DNA of 32,104 bases from an uncultured Clostridia bacterium (GCA_947595635.1 CANQEU010000022.1:1-32104), one strand, 5' to 3'. Positions 16,476 to 25,725 are shown, counted from the first letter of the stretch. Program-made: numbers and translations. Notes: a model not told the origin generated them from the letters alone.

Positions 16476-18182
16476 TTAAATTCTGTTTGCAGCCAAAGCG
16501 TTATTATCTGCCATCTTGAAGTTATATGTATAATCGCCTGTAATCGTTATAGGAGTAGTACTTATTCTGCCCTTATCAGTACCATCGTACTTGTTTATAG
16601 CCTGGAAGTAATTGAGTATTGCGCCGACAGGAAATTGCCCCGTGTATGTGCATTTTCCGTTGCTGTAATTCATTTTATATTTATCAGTTGTGCCGTTTAC
16701 AGTGAAATAAACATACATATCATAGTTTGCTGTGCCGTAGCTGCTGTCTAAATCACCGCGTATAAAATGATTATCCGGTACTTCAAGATTAACTTCAATT
16801 CTACAGTCGCCGGTGTCGCCGCCACCGCCGCCACCGCCGCCGCTGCCTGAAGGAACCTTGCCCCAGTAGCCGACGCATGGAGAAAGTCGCTTTTCATCCA
16901 ATAGCGGGTCGTCATCAGGAACGGAACCGTAGCCGTTGCCGCGCAGGGCAGTATATACAGTTTCGTTCTTGCCGTCTACCGTTCGCGACTCCTGAAGCGG
17001 AGTTTTGTAGGAATCTACCCATTCTTGAGACGTGTCGTTCAGCTCGTTGTTGATGTCCGCCTTGGTGTGCCACGCATTATATATCGTTTCGTCAGAAATA
17101 CTGTATCTGTAAAAGGATATATCGGTCAACACGCTTTTGGGCAGATATGCCAACCAATGAGTGTTATCAATTTCATCCATTACAACGGTTTTGACCGTGT
17201 TGCTGTCTTTATAACTCATCAGAATTATACAGTTATTCGCGCCGCTGCCCTGAATCCAGTGGCCGTCTTCAGCTTTGCCGTTATCTCCGACGGTATCATC
17301 GACAAACCGTATCGGCTCCATATCCTTCCAGTTGCTTTCAAGCTCAATATCGACTGAAATCTTTTTACCCGCGTAATAGTCCCAGTTATCGCCTGTGCCC
17401 TCAAGCCAAACAACCATTGTAACGTCAAGAGGCTTTGTTCCAAGCAGAGTGAATATGGGCTGACCTGTTCCGTAATAATACTCCGTAAATGATTCCGCGC
17501 TTGTCTGAGCGGTGGTGGGTTTGCCGTTTTCGTCGATTGTATCGACGGCGTTAAAGACTTTTACGTAATTATTTATAATTGCTGTTGGGTCTATTACAAT
17601 AGGCTTTATACCGCTGTCTGTAATAAACGCAACTCTAACGGGACATGGCTTGTGCTTTTCCTGTTTATAGGGCTTGCCGCTTGAGTCATACAGAATTTTT
17701 GTGGAGCCGTCAAAGGTTTGGTCGCCAACCTGAACCTTATAATTCTTAACGTAGATATATGTTGTTTCAGAGTCTGCGTGAAGCGTAAAATCCTTGCACC
17801 AATACTTGACGTTTTTATCTCCGGCAGTTCCCTCTCTGAATGTCATTTCATCGGTATTTGAAGTGAATGTTCCCTTTGTCGGCAAAAAGAAATTTCTGCC
17901 GTCAACGCTTGAAGCCTCCTCAAGCGTAATATTATCCAAAATAATGTTATTTGTAAGATCCTCGCCCTCGTTCACACGCAGACCGTCGCCTGCCTCGATA
18001 ACAAACGGGTCGGATTTTATATTTGCGCTATCCTTTGACACGAACCAAGAAAAGGTTGAGCTTATAAAAACAGCAATCAACAGGACAAGCGCAGCACAAA
18101 CGTACAGCAGCTTTTTTAAACCGAAGCTGCGTTTTTTTGACATATCCGATGTAGAATCGTCTGCCAATCTTTTATACTTCAT
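16476..18182 (-). CDS. TasA-like secreted protein with Gly-rich hinge, 568 aa
   Basis: A basic N-terminus (1-23) and a membrane-type signal (about 25-41) end in STFSWFVSKD (42-51). A TasA-like core (GRNFFLPTKGTF, then VTMVVWLEGTGDNW) is followed by a domain with WIQGSGANNCIILMSY and ISFYRYSIS, similar to the C-terminal domain of the 644-aa neighbour. A GSGGGGGGGGDTG hinge then leads to a C-terminal beta domain (YDMYVYFTVNGTTDKYKM). The long poly-Gly run is a flexible spacer of a multidomain exposed protein. AAAGGAGGAG precedes the ATG. It is separated from the next operon gene by 19 bp. Confidence 0.82.
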   Translation of the reverse strand: MKYKRLADDSTSDMSKKRSFGLKKLLYVCAALVLLIAVFISSTFSWFVSKDSANIKSDPFVIEAGDGLRVNEGEDLTNNIILDNITLEEASSVDGRNFFLPTKGTFTSNTDEMTFREGTAGDKNVKYWCKDFTLHADSETTYIYVKNYKVQVGDQTFDGSTKILYDSSGKPYKQEKHKPCPVRVAFITDSGIKPIVIDPTAIINNYVKVFNAVDTIDENGKPTTAQTSAESFTEYYYGTGQPIFTLLGTKPLDVTMVVWLEGTGDNWDYYAGKKISVDIELESNWKDMEPIRFVDDTVGDNGKAEDGHWIQGSGANNCIILMSYKDSNTVKTVVMDEIDNTHWLAYLPKSVLTDISFYRYSISDETIYNAWHTKADINNELNDTSQEWVDSYKTPLQESRTVDGKNETVYTALRGNGYGSVPDDDPLLDEKRLSPCVGYWGKVPSGSGGGGGGGGDTGDCRIEVNLEVPDNHFIRGDLDSSYGTANYDMYVYFTVNGTTDKYKMNYSNGKCTYTGQFPVGAILNYFQAINKYDGTDKGRISTTPITITGDYTYNFKMADNNALAANRI

Positions 18183-18205
18183 AATGCGCTCCTCCTTTCA
18201 AAAAA

Positions 18206-19153
18206 TCAATCAGAGTCAAGATCAAGGAATACCTGAAATCTGCCGTTTACAAGCGCCATTCTTGCTTCGCTGTCTTCGCCCTCAAGCCAAATGTTGCATC
18301 TTACATGGCTTGTATAATATTCGTTTTCATCCAAATCGGAAAGGACGGTAATTTCCTTGTTTTCGCCAAAGACATATTTTGACGTTGAGGCGTCCTTAGA
18401 CGAGGTAATTGCGTCGCTGTCGGTTTTTCTGACCTTTTTACCGGTCTGGTCTATGGTGCAGTATGTGTGCGTGTATGTTTCACCGGAATATTCACTTTTT
18501 GCTACGTCGGTATCCATCCGTATATTTTCTTCGTCATATACGATTTTGAGATCCGGGCGCGGAATCCAGAGCATAATCCTGTTATTGGAGCTGTCAAGCA
18601 TTGAAAGCCTTGTCGCGCCGACAATGCAATCTCTTGAAAAATCGCCCTCTGTGCTTTTGTTTGCCGAATCCTTGCCGGTAATTACATTCGCGACAGTTGA
18701 CATATTCGAATCTGAAAGAAGGGATATTTTTTTCTCCTCCTTTGAGCGAATATAAAGGTCAAAGCTTATATATGAGACGTTTGCCGAAGCCTTATCCCAG
18801 TCGCCGTCGCCTGTGAGATCGGGCGTAGCTCCGTTGCCGGTTTGAGTTAAAAGCGGCTCGTAAAAGGTTTTTCCGTCGCCTGTTATATTCGCAAGATCAA
18901 GCTCGCTTAAAAATTCTTGATTATCCTTGCTCAAAACGACGGAGCCGGAGGAGTATTGGTTGCTTTCAGGCGTTTCTCCCGGCTTAACTACCGCGACCTC
19001 AATGCCCGGCGGAATTTCACACTTAATATAAATTCCCTCCGCGTTTGCCTCTGTGCTTTGGGTAAACCACGAAAAGGTAAGAATAATTATCGTTACAAGC
19101 AAAACGGAAGACAGTATTAAGTTTTTGAAAAGTGCAAATTTGATTTTTTTCAC
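18206..19153 (-). CDS. TasA-like secreted protein, 315 aa, GTG start
   Basis: The membrane-type signal (about 9-25) ends in LTFSWFTQST (25-34). The core includes GKTFYEPLLTQT, SYISFDLYIRSKEEKK and the C-terminal family motif CNIWLEGEDSEARM, then FQVFLDLDSD. The arrangement (signal, TFSWF, DGxxFxxP, W-x-E-G-x-D near the end) is shared with other members of this operon, which suggests duplication and divergence. It starts at GTG 19153 with AAGGAG 8 nt upstream and follows the coiled-coil gene by 33 bp. It is the simplest member besides the 277-aa and 274-aa proteins, a plausible plain fibre subunit. Confidence 0.82.
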   Translation of the reverse strand: MKKIKFALFKNLILSSVLLVTIIILTFSWFTQSTEANAEGIYIKCEIPPGIEVAVVKPGETPESNQYSSGSVVLSKDNQEFLSELDLANITGDGKTFYEPLLTQTGNGATPDLTGDGDWDKASANVSYISFDLYIRSKEEKKISLLSDSNMSTVANVITGKDSANKSTEGDFSRDCIVGATRLSMLDSSNNRIMLWIPRPDLKIVYDEENIRMDTDVAKSEYSGETYTHTYCTIDQTGKKVRKTDSDAITSSKDASTSKYVFGENKEITVLSDLDENEYYTSHVRCNIWLEGEDSEARMALVNGRFQVFLDLDSD

Positions 19154-19186
19154 CCTTAATACTCCTTCCTAAAAAGTAGTTTAAAA

Positions 19187-21373
19187 TCAATCAAGATGCA
19201 TAAGCTCGTCTTCGGTAAACATTTTCTTTTTTGCCTTTTGCTTTACAAGCTTAATTTCTTCCTTTGCCTTTTTCTTTGCCGCGGCAATCTCTTTTGCTGC
19301 CTGCGCTCTGATTTGCCTGAGCTTGTCGTTATAATCAGAGTTCATCTGCTTTTCAAGCTTTGCAAGCTTAGATTTAAACTTGCGCTCCTCCACGGCATAT
19401 GCCTTATCCTTTTCCTTTGTAACCGAGGATATTTTATCCTCATACAGCTTTTTCTGTGAATCGAGGCGTTTATTGTTGCTGCGCTCAATGTCGCTTTTTT
19501 CTTTGTCAAAGGCAACCTGCGCGTCAAGCAGCTTTGCCTCGCATTCCTTTTGACTGCTGAATATTTTTTCATCGCAGGACTGCCTTAACGCGTCGAGCTC
19601 TTTTTTATTAGACTCCTTAATAGACGCCAAAGTGCCGTTGTATTCGGCTTCTGCCCTGCTGATTTTTTCTTCAAAGCCGTTCTTTTGAGAAAGCAGTTTG
19701 CTTTCATAATCGGCTCGCTGATTTTCAACGTCAAGCTTATGCTGTGCTGTTTCAGCCTCAAGCGATGACTTAAGCTGTGCGTTTTGACCCTCAAGGCCGG
19801 CAATCGCCGCCGCCTGAGAGGTTATCACGCCTGCCTGCTCGCTTACCTTTGACTCAAGAGAAGCTATGGTCTGCTCGCACTGCTGAACCTTTTGAGTGAG
19901 CTGCTCGACCTGAGATGTAAGCCCGGCTATTTCAGCCTCACACTCCGCAAGCTTTGCTTTGAGCACGGCGTTTTCATCAGTAAGCGCCGCAACCTGCTTT
20001 TCAAGCTGCGCGTTCTTCTCCTCAAGAGATGCAATAAGCGTGTTCTTTTGCTCAATTTCAGCGTTAAGCCTTTCTATTTCGGAGCGCTGGCGCTCGATAA
20101 GCTCCTGCTGCTCCTTAATCTTATTTTCAGCCTCAAGCAGTAAAAGCTTTGTTTTCTTAAGCTCCTGCTCATACCTGTCGACCTGATCTCTAAGCGCCGA
20201 TATTTGCCCCTGTAAAACATGTATCTGCTGCTCCCTTTGGTCGAGAATAAGCTTTAAATTATTTATTTCAGCCTGAAGCTCAATAATCCTTTTTTCTCTT
20301 TCTCTTATCTGATTCAGGTAACCGTTCATTTCCTCTTGGTTACGAGCGGTCACCTGCGCCTCTATGATTTTTCTAAGCTCGTCTTCGGGACGGCGGTTCT
20401 CCTCCTCTATTCGCCTGCATTCTTCCTCGTATTTATCCTGAAGCATTCTGCGAAGCGCCGGATTGGTGCTGATTGACAGCATAAAATGCTCAAAGCCCAT
20501 TGCAAGGTACATATCCTTTTGCACCTGCTGCGGCATTTTGCCGGAGTGCTCCTCGCCTATTATTTCAAATCCGGGCTTTTTGTAGCTTTCAAGAAAATTC
20601 CAAAGCTCAACAGCTTTTTTAAAGTTCGGATTTTTCTTAAGCAGGTTAGTCTGCTGTAATGGCGGATGCACAAGCGGCGCTTTTACAAGAGCCTTCATAA
20701 GCGGCGTTGACAGAAAATCGTTAAGCGTAAGCCTTATCCTTCTGATACGGTCAAAGTCGGATAGGGTCGAAAGGTCGAGCACGTCGAGATCCTCGGCGTA
20801 GGTTTCGTGACTTTCGTTTACATAGTCAATATTAAAATCAACGACCTGCTGATTCAGCACAAGATGTCTTTTGATATTAATCTGATTGAATGAATCGGTC
20901 GGCGCGTTTTTAAGATTAGAGTACTTGTCGTCAACAAATCTTAGAGCATTGTTTATGAGCGTGTATAAAAACCTGTTTTCGTAAATTTCAAAGTTTTCTT
21001 CTCTTTCAACATTCAGTATTTTATTCGGAGTAACCTTGTCGCCCTCTACCTTTGCAATGTAGTTTGTGTGCTGTGCAAGGTGCTTGACGGAATCAGTTGT
21101 AATTCTTTTTGCCTTTTCAATTCTTACAACATTTTCAACCTGCTGAATGAATCTGCGCTGTTCTTCAATTGCGTTTTGTATGTATGGCAGCGCGTCCTCA
21201 AACGCAAGCACCCAGTCCATATCAATAACCTTTTCATGGGTTCTGCCATTGAGCACATCGGTTCCGTCGTCGGAATCCGCCATACTTCTCTCCAAATAAT
21301 TGTGAGTAAAATCCTGCGACAGGATCTCCTGCATATACATATAAGCACGATAATACCTGCTGAAATCAACCAT
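19187..21373 (-). CDS. McrC-like (DUF2357-type) N-domain fused to a long coiled coil, 728 aa
   Basis: Residues about 1-330 resemble the N-terminal domain of McrC-related proteins: helix-rich, with the signature NFEIYENRFLYTLINN (127-142), where ENRF is typical of DUF2357. From about 335 to 715 it is heptad-rich coiled coil dominated by E, K, Q, L and A (LEEKNAQLEKQVAALTDEN), ending in a Lys-rich tail. No PD-(D/E)xK nuclease motif is present, so the McrC endonuclease part is replaced. No signal peptide or membrane span, so it is cytosolic. It is 41 bp downstream of the McrB-like ATPase gene, as mcrC follows mcrB. It may act as a filament or scaffold coupled to the membrane ATPase (inference). 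AAGGTGAG precedes the ATG. Confidence 0.75.
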   Translation of the reverse strand: MVDFSRYYRAYMYMQEILSQDFTHNYLERSMADSDDGTDVLNGRTHEKVIDMDWVLAFEDALPYIQNAIEEQRRFIQQVENVVRIEKAKRITTDSVKHLAQHTNYIAKVEGDKVTPNKILNVEREENFEIYENRFLYTLINNALRFVDDKYSNLKNAPTDSFNQINIKRHLVLNQQVVDFNIDYVNESHETYAEDLDVLDLSTLSDFDRIRRIRLTLNDFLSTPLMKALVKAPLVHPPLQQTNLLKKNPNFKKAVELWNFLESYKKPGFEIIGEEHSGKMPQQVQKDMYLAMGFEHFMLSISTNPALRRMLQDKYEEECRRIEEENRRPEDELRKIIEAQVTARNQEEMNGYLNQIREREKRIIELQAEINNLKLILDQREQQIHVLQGQISALRDQVDRYEQELKKTKLLLLEAENKIKEQQELIERQRSEIERLNAEIEQKNTLIASLEEKNAQLEKQVAALTDENAVLKAKLAECEAEIAGLTSQVEQLTQKVQQCEQTIASLESKVSEQAGVITSQAAAIAGLEGQNAQLKSSLEAETAQHKLDVENQRADYESKLLSQKNGFEEKISRAEAEYNGTLASIKESNKKELDALRQSCDEKIFSSQKECEAKLLDAQVAFDKEKSDIERSNNKRLDSQKKLYEDKISSVTKEKDKAYAVEERKFKSKLAKLEKQMNSDYNDKLRQIRAQAAKEIAAAKKKAKEEIKLVKQKAKKKMFTEDELMHLD

Positions 21374-21414
21374 AAATTTTACTCACCTTTCATAATGTTA
21401 TTTGCAAAGGAAAA

Positions 21415-22950
21415 CTATACGAGCTTTTTAAGCATTCTCAAGTAATCCTTGCATTCGTTCATATTTTCCTCGCCGAAAAGCTCGTCAAGATAAGCGCAAA
21501 GTCCGTCTATCTCATCTCTTATGTAGGAAAGATTGAGCGACTCAAATTTGCGGAAAACCTTTCTTGCAAGAACATAGTCAAGACCGTCGACCTCAGTACC
21601 GCCGCAGCCTACATATGCCGGAACATAGTCCCTCATTTGCTTGACAATACGGTTACCGAAGGCTATGCGGAAATGCTTGATAACATAATCGTCAAGGAGA
21701 TTGACCTTCTTAATAAGGTCGTTTGAAACCTGATTATCAGCCTTTGCGTCTTCAAGCAGCTTTTCAAAATGCTTGTAATTTATGCAGACTGGCTCTGTGT
21801 CGGGAGCGTCAAATTCAATTCCCTTTGTATTGATGTCAATCGGCATAGCACGGTCGTAAACCTTATCTGTGATCGCAAAGGTTGAGTCGTCGTTGTTGGC
21901 GGTGCCGATATACCACATATTAGGCGGTATTGTAAGCTTGCCGTTGTCAAGATGCTCAGGGTCGTTTGACCATGCGTTAGGAACAATATCAACTACCCAT
22001 TCATCCTGTGAGGGCATTTCGAGTATAGACAGCATTTCTGCAAAATAATACTCAACGCGGGCAATGTTCATTTCGTCGAGTATAACAGCGTAAACATTGT
22101 CGTTGTAGGAAGCTTCGTACATAGCCCTTAAAAGCTCTGTTTCGTTATAGCGCTTTGTAAACTCGTTGAAGTAACCGAAAAGCTCCGAGCGATCTCTCCA
22201 CGACGGCTGAACAGATGCAATTACCGCGTCGTTGCTTACAAACTTACCGAACGCGTAAGGAAGCGAGGTTTTACCGGTACCGGAAATACCCTGTAGAATA
22301 ATCAGCCTTGTTGAAGCAAAAGCCGCAATAAAGAGTCTTATAATCTTTATGTCGTAATAAAGGCCGAGTCTTGAGCAAGCAAAATTTCTGAATCTTTCGC
22401 AAAGCTCCGGCAGTGTAATAGAGTTATCATAAATCGGCGGAACATATCCCTTCCAGAGATCGTCGATTTCGTTGAGCTTGTAAAATCTCGGTTCGCCCTC
22501 TTCCGCCTGCTCTCCTGATGTGAGAGCCTCCATCTCTTCGCCGGTAAGCTCTGAAATCTCGTTTGGATTAAGACCAATCTGCGAAACCTTCATCGAAAGT
22601 ATCTTATCCTTTTCAAGATTAAGGCGCATAACCTCTTTATTAAGAGCGTTTACCTCATCGACTAAGTCGTTAGTGTCTTTAACCTTTTTGCGAAAGCGGA
22701 AAAGCTTTTTTAAGGACATTACAATAAGGAAAACTATCAGGAACAAAACAGCCGCCAAAGCAAGAATAGCGATAATCGCTATGACCCAGGCAAGTCCGCC
22801 GAGCTCCGTGGTGTAATTATTAATTATTTTCAAATAAGCGGGAAAATCAAACATTCCGCCTATGCCGTTAAATATACCGAGAATTATTGACCACAGGGAC
22901 CAGAAGAACTGACCCAAAAATTCAAATAAAAATCCAAAAATAGTATCCAC
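21415..22950 (-). CDS. Membrane-anchored McrB/MoxR-like AAA+ ATPase, 511 aa
   Basis: The N-terminus has amphipathic/hydrophobic segments (4-33) and a clear membrane span (about 53-79), then a short coiled coil (95-120). The AAA+ domain has Walker A GISGTGKTS (221-229), Walker B VILDEMN (D292, E293) followed by the McrB-type IARVEYYFAEML, sensor 1 in IGTANNDDST (348-357) and VYDRAMP with R367 as finger. DEMN-x-ARVEYYF is characteristic of McrB-related ATPases. The DNA-binding N-domain of McrB is absent and replaced by the membrane anchor. The partner is the adjacent DUF2357-coiled-coil protein. Start is GTG at 22950 with AAGGAGAGG upstream. Likely an energy-driven machine at the cytoplasmic membrane acting in fibre assembly, export or signalling (inference). 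Confidence 0.88.
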   Translation of the reverse strand: MDTIFGFLFEFLGQFFWSLWSIILGIFNGIGGMFDFPAYLKIINNYTTELGGLAWVIAIIAILALAAVLFLIVFLIVMSLKKLFRFRKKVKDTNDLVDEVNALNKEVMRLNLEKDKILSMKVSQIGLNPNEISELTGEEMEALTSGEQAEEGEPRFYKLNEIDDLWKGYVPPIYDNSITLPELCERFRNFACSRLGLYYDIKIIRLFIAAFASTRLIILQGISGTGKTSLPYAFGKFVSNDAVIASVQPSWRDRSELFGYFNEFTKRYNETELLRAMYEASYNDNVYAVILDEMNIARVEYYFAEMLSILEMPSQDEWVVDIVPNAWSNDPEHLDNGKLTIPPNMWYIGTANNDDSTFAITDKVYDRAMPIDINTKGIEFDAPDTEPVCINYKHFEKLLEDAKADNQVSNDLIKKVNLLDDYVIKHFRIAFGNRIVKQMRDYVPAYVGCGGTEVDGLDYVLARKVFRKFESLNLSYIRDEIDGLCAYLDELFGEENMNECKDYLRMLKKLV

Positions 22951-23007
22951 GTTACCTCTCCTTTTAATGTTCTTAAAAAGATTTTTCCAACGTCACAGGG
23001 AGGCAAG

Positions 23008-23042
23008 GATCTTTTCTGCATTGCTGACCTGCAGAAAAGATC
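23008..23042 (-). other. Perfect 13-bp hairpin inside the operon, between sipW-like and AAA+ genes
   Basis: GATCTTTTCTGCA, nine-base loop, TGCAGAAAAGATC. No T-run follows in the minus direction, so this looks like an RNA processing or stability element or a partial terminator that lowers expression of the downstream ATPase genes. Confidence 0.6.
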
Positions 23043-23049
23043 ACATATG

Positions 23050-23790
23050 TTATTCCTCTGTGTCATCAGCATTTGTGCCGTTGTCCTCAAGTTGAATATC
23101 GAGTGAGCCCGACACATCATCCTGCTCTTTTTCCTTCGCCTGCTGAGCAAGATATTTTTCAACAGCGATTTTAAGCTCCTCTTCCGACAAACCGCCGTTG
23201 TTAGCGCTCGCTGTTTCGACAGCCTCGTTAAACGCCTTTTCCCTGTTGTACTCCATAAGATTTCTGATAACTCTGAACACCTCATAGATAAAGAACAGGA
23301 TAAGAGGCAGCAAAATAACGAGGAAGAAACCGAGCTGACTTGTTAAGAAGTCGTACACATTTCCAACGCCCTTAAGGTTAGTACCGGTATAAACGCCAAG
23401 AACGTCAATTTTAGACACCGTCTCGGTGCTGTCCTTTGGGGCGTTGTCACCTCTCGTAGTGTAAAAAGCAATGCCGCCGGATTCATCAACCTTTATCACC
23501 CTATGTGTGTTTACAAACTGAGCACCGCCAACATCTTCATTAAAGGTGATAATATCGCCCTCATTTATAACGGTGCTTTCCTCAATAACCTTTGAGATTA
23601 TAAGATCGCCCTGCTCAAAGGTGGGTTCCATTGAATCCGACTGAACGCTAAGCGGAGCATAGCCAAAAAGATTGGAGATTCCGTCCTGCCGTGATGTCAG
23701 CGACATTGCCGCGACAGCCGCCGATATGATAAGCATTATAACTATCAAAACGTCTATAATTATGTTTATAACTTTTTTAAACATTTGCAT
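23050..23790 (-). CDS. sipW: SipW-type (S26B) signal peptidase I, first copy, 246 aa
   Basis: The N-terminal span (about 8-29) is followed by catalytic S53 in VQSDSMEPTFEQGD, catalytic H96 in VNTHRVIK and the third conserved box TTRGDNAPKD. A second span at about 158-177 (LGFFLVILLPLILFFI) and a long acidic C-terminal tail follow. It is the Ser-His signal peptidase class that matures TasA-like proteins. It lies directly downstream of the 277-aa TasA-like gene, as sipW and tasA are adjacent in Bacillus. The first ATG has GGAG 9 nt upstream. Its tail differs from that of the second copy (12418-13119), which suggests division of labour between substrates (inference). Confidence 0.9.
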   Translation of the reverse strand: MQMFKKVINIIIDVLIVIMLIISAAVAAMSLTSRQDGISNLFGYAPLSVQSDSMEPTFEQGDLIISKVIEESTVINEGDIITFNEDVGGAQFVNTHRVIKVDESGGIAFYTTRGDNAPKDSTETVSKIDVLGVYTGTNLKGVGNVYDFLTSQLGFFLVILLPLILFFIYEVFRVIRNLMEYNREKAFNEAVETASANNGGLSEEELKIAVEKYLAQQAKEKEQDDVSGSLDIQLEDNGTNADDTEE

Positions 23791-23883
23791 TTACGGAATC
23801 TCCAATCGCACTAAGCTTATGTTTTAATATTGAATTATGTAAAGCACATAAGCAAAAGAAACAAATTTAATTTTAAAATTTTA

Positions 23884-24717
23884 TTAATCGCCTAAAACTC
23901 TTGTGCCGCTAACTACAAAATTCAAATTACCCAACTCATTAAAGCCGGCATTATCATAACAGTTTTTATCCTGTCCTTCAAACCAAATATACAGCATAAA
24001 GTACTTTTCCTCGCCCGGTGAAAGAGAGAACGGAGATACTAAGGAAGTTGTAGAATTTGTTATGGCTTTAGTTGTAATAGGTGTAGTGTAACCACCAGCA
24101 GCACCACGATTAGAGTCTTTAATGGCTTGATACTCTTCATTATCATTTCCATATACAGAATCTACAAAACTTACATCTCCTTTTGGAGTATGAACTTCTT
24201 TACTTTGAACTTCAACCAGCGCAATTTTTGTGTAAGTATTCTTTTGGGGATTACCGCTTACATTACCGCTAAAATTGGTAAGAACAATTTTAATATCCTC
24301 GTAATTATTTGCACCGTCAGCCGGGCATTGCACATTAAGCATGTCTGCAAAATAATAATGACCATTTTCATTATCACTTACATTTTCAATCTCAGCAGTA
24401 GTCGATGTAAAATTACCAGCTGCAGCGGCATGAGTATGAAACCAAGATACACCATCAGCAGTAGACGCAGGATACATTTTAAACTTATCGTCAGTTTGTC
24501 CCTTATTGTAGTTTATTGACGAAGCCCAATCATTATTCAGAGAACTTACCTTAAGTGAGCTTCCTCTCATTGTCTGCAAGTTAATTCCACTTGCAGTTGC
24601 TGAATCATTCTGCGTAAACCATGCGAAGGTTGCCGAACCAACAGCTACTGCCGCAACAAGCAGCATTGCAACGGAAGATAATAGAGCTTTCTTCCTAAAG
24701 CTTTGTTTTGTTTTCAT
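23884..24717 (-). CDS. TasA/CalY-like secreted fibre protein, 277 aa
   Basis: The signal (12-28) ends in SATFAWFTQNDSATASGINLQ (28 onward), the best match in the operon to the TasA/CalY pattern A-T-x-A-W-F plus the N-x-A-x-SG-L segment. The core includes GVSWFHTHAAAAGNF, a short VLTNFSGN strand and the W-x-E-G variant YIWFEGQDKNC, then LNFVVSGTRVLGD. The ribosome binding site AAGGAGG with 7-nt spacing is the strongest in the operon. Base composition is somewhat more A+T-rich than its neighbours, and the product is likely abundant. It sits immediately upstream of the first SipW, so it is probably that enzyme's main substrate. Confidence 0.85.
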   Translation of the reverse strand: MKTKQSFRKKALLSSVAMLLVAAVAVGSATFAWFTQNDSATASGINLQTMRGSSLKVSSLNNDWASSINYNKGQTDDKFKMYPASTADGVSWFHTHAAAAGNFTSTTAEIENVSDNENGHYYFADMLNVQCPADGANNYEDIKIVLTNFSGNVSGNPQKNTYTKIALVEVQSKEVHTPKGDVSFVDSVYGNDNEEYQAIKDSNRGAAGGYTTPITTKAITNSTTSLVSPFSLSPGEEKYFMLYIWFEGQDKNCYDNAGFNELGNLNFVVSGTRVLGD

Positions 24718-24787
24718 TTAGAAATCCTCCTTAAATTATTTCCTCCAACACAGAGGAGAGATTTTAATATATCCAGCGATCAACAAC

Positions 24788-25597
24788 TCACGGGCTCTGC
24801 TCTTCATCGTCAGCAATATTGAAGAGCATATTCATTCTTATAAAGCCGCCCATTATGTCGTTGATGCATTCAGGATCGTTGCCCTCAACCCAGGAAACAA
24901 TCGTGTATTTATCCATTGCTCCCGGTTTAAAGTCCTTTGTAGATGTGGTCATTATCACGTCGTCGCTTACAAAAGCTGTTGCGTCCTCCTCCGGCTCGTC
25001 GCTTTTGTATTTGTGCTTGCCGTAAATTTCAGGCTCGCCGTTTTTATAGACCATAACTCTTACAGACTCGTCCATACTTTTTGACACGCCTTTTATCTGA
25101 AGCTCGCCGTTATAATCGACCTTTTCCGTGCCATCGTTTCTGAGATAAAAGGTATATGCAAGATAATTCTTGCCGTTGTAGCTGCCTTCCTTTTTGTCAA
25201 GCTCCTTAAGCGGCAGCCACTCGTATGTAATATTTGTAACATTCGCAACCTTGTCGGCGCTTAAGATTGTAACGCCGCTATCAACGTTCTTTTTCTCGCT
25301 GACGGTAATGCCCTTGCCCCTTGCCGTTCTTTCAACGCTGATTACAAGGTCGCCGTATTGTGAGGTTATCATCGAAATAATCCACAGTATCAAAAGCCCG
25401 ACAACAAGCGCCGACAGAGCCCATGCGCCCCTGCGCTTCCAGCGCTGTGTTCTTGAAAGCTCCTTTGAGCTTCTTCGTGCCGAAAATCTTTTGAATAAGC
25501 TCTCGCCCTTTTTTGCCTGCCTGTCTTCCTTATTTGACAGTCTTGACAAATCAGAAGGAGTAAACTGTTCTGTCTTTTTCGGTTTTTTATTAAACAA
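24788..25597 (-). CDS. TasA-related membrane-anchored protein lacking the TFSWF motif, 269 aa
   Basis: A long basic cytosolic N-terminus (about 1-57; KKPKK, RRSSKELSR, RWKRRG) is followed by one membrane span (about 59-78, WALSALVVGLLILWIISMIT) and an exported domain. That domain ends in the operon's family motif (IVSWVEGNDPECINDIMGG, then IRMNMLFN). It lacks T-F-x-W-F after the span, so SipW cleavage is doubtful and it may remain anchored, perhaps as a base or anchor of the fibre (inference). Start: GGGAGG lies 8 nt before the TTG at 25597; the in-frame TTG at 25603 is too close to it. Confidence 0.75.
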   Translation of the reverse strand: MFNKKPKKTEQFTPSDLSRLSNKEDRQAKKGESLFKRFSARRSSKELSRTQRWKRRGAWALSALVVGLLILWIISMITSQYGDLVISVERTARGKGITVSEKKNVDSGVTILSADKVANVTNITYEWLPLKELDKKEGSYNGKNYLAYTFYLRNDGTEKVDYNGELQIKGVSKSMDESVRVMVYKNGEPEIYGKHKYKSDEPEEDATAFVSDDVIMTTSTKDFKPGAMDKYTIVSWVEGNDPECINDIMGGFIRMNMLFNIADDEEQSP

Positions 25598-25645
25598 TTT
25601 CAATTCCTCCCGAATTGTTAATGTTTTGCTAATCAGAGTACCTTT

Positions 25646-25702
25646 GGGTAAGACCCTAAGGTCTTACCCTTCCGCTTATATAAGCGGAGCAATTTCGCTC
25701 CG
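25646..25702 (-). other. Cluster of three adjacent hairpins within the operon
   Basis: In the 122-bp gap after the first gene: GGGTAAGACC/GGTCTTACCC (25646-25669, loop CTAA), the palindrome TCCGCTTATATAAGCGGA (25671-25688), and CGGAGC/GCTCCG (25685-25702). The last two share bases and exclude each other. No T-run follows, so termination in the usual sense is unlikely; RNA processing or a structural switch is possible. Confidence 0.6.
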
Positions 25703-25725
25703 TCTTTTCCGTCTTTATTTTAAAG

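Noticed and set aside
19187-22950. McrBC restriction system
   Set aside because: No nuclease motif in the McrC-like protein, no DNA-binding N-domain in the McrB-like protein, a membrane anchor instead, and the neighbours are exported proteins.
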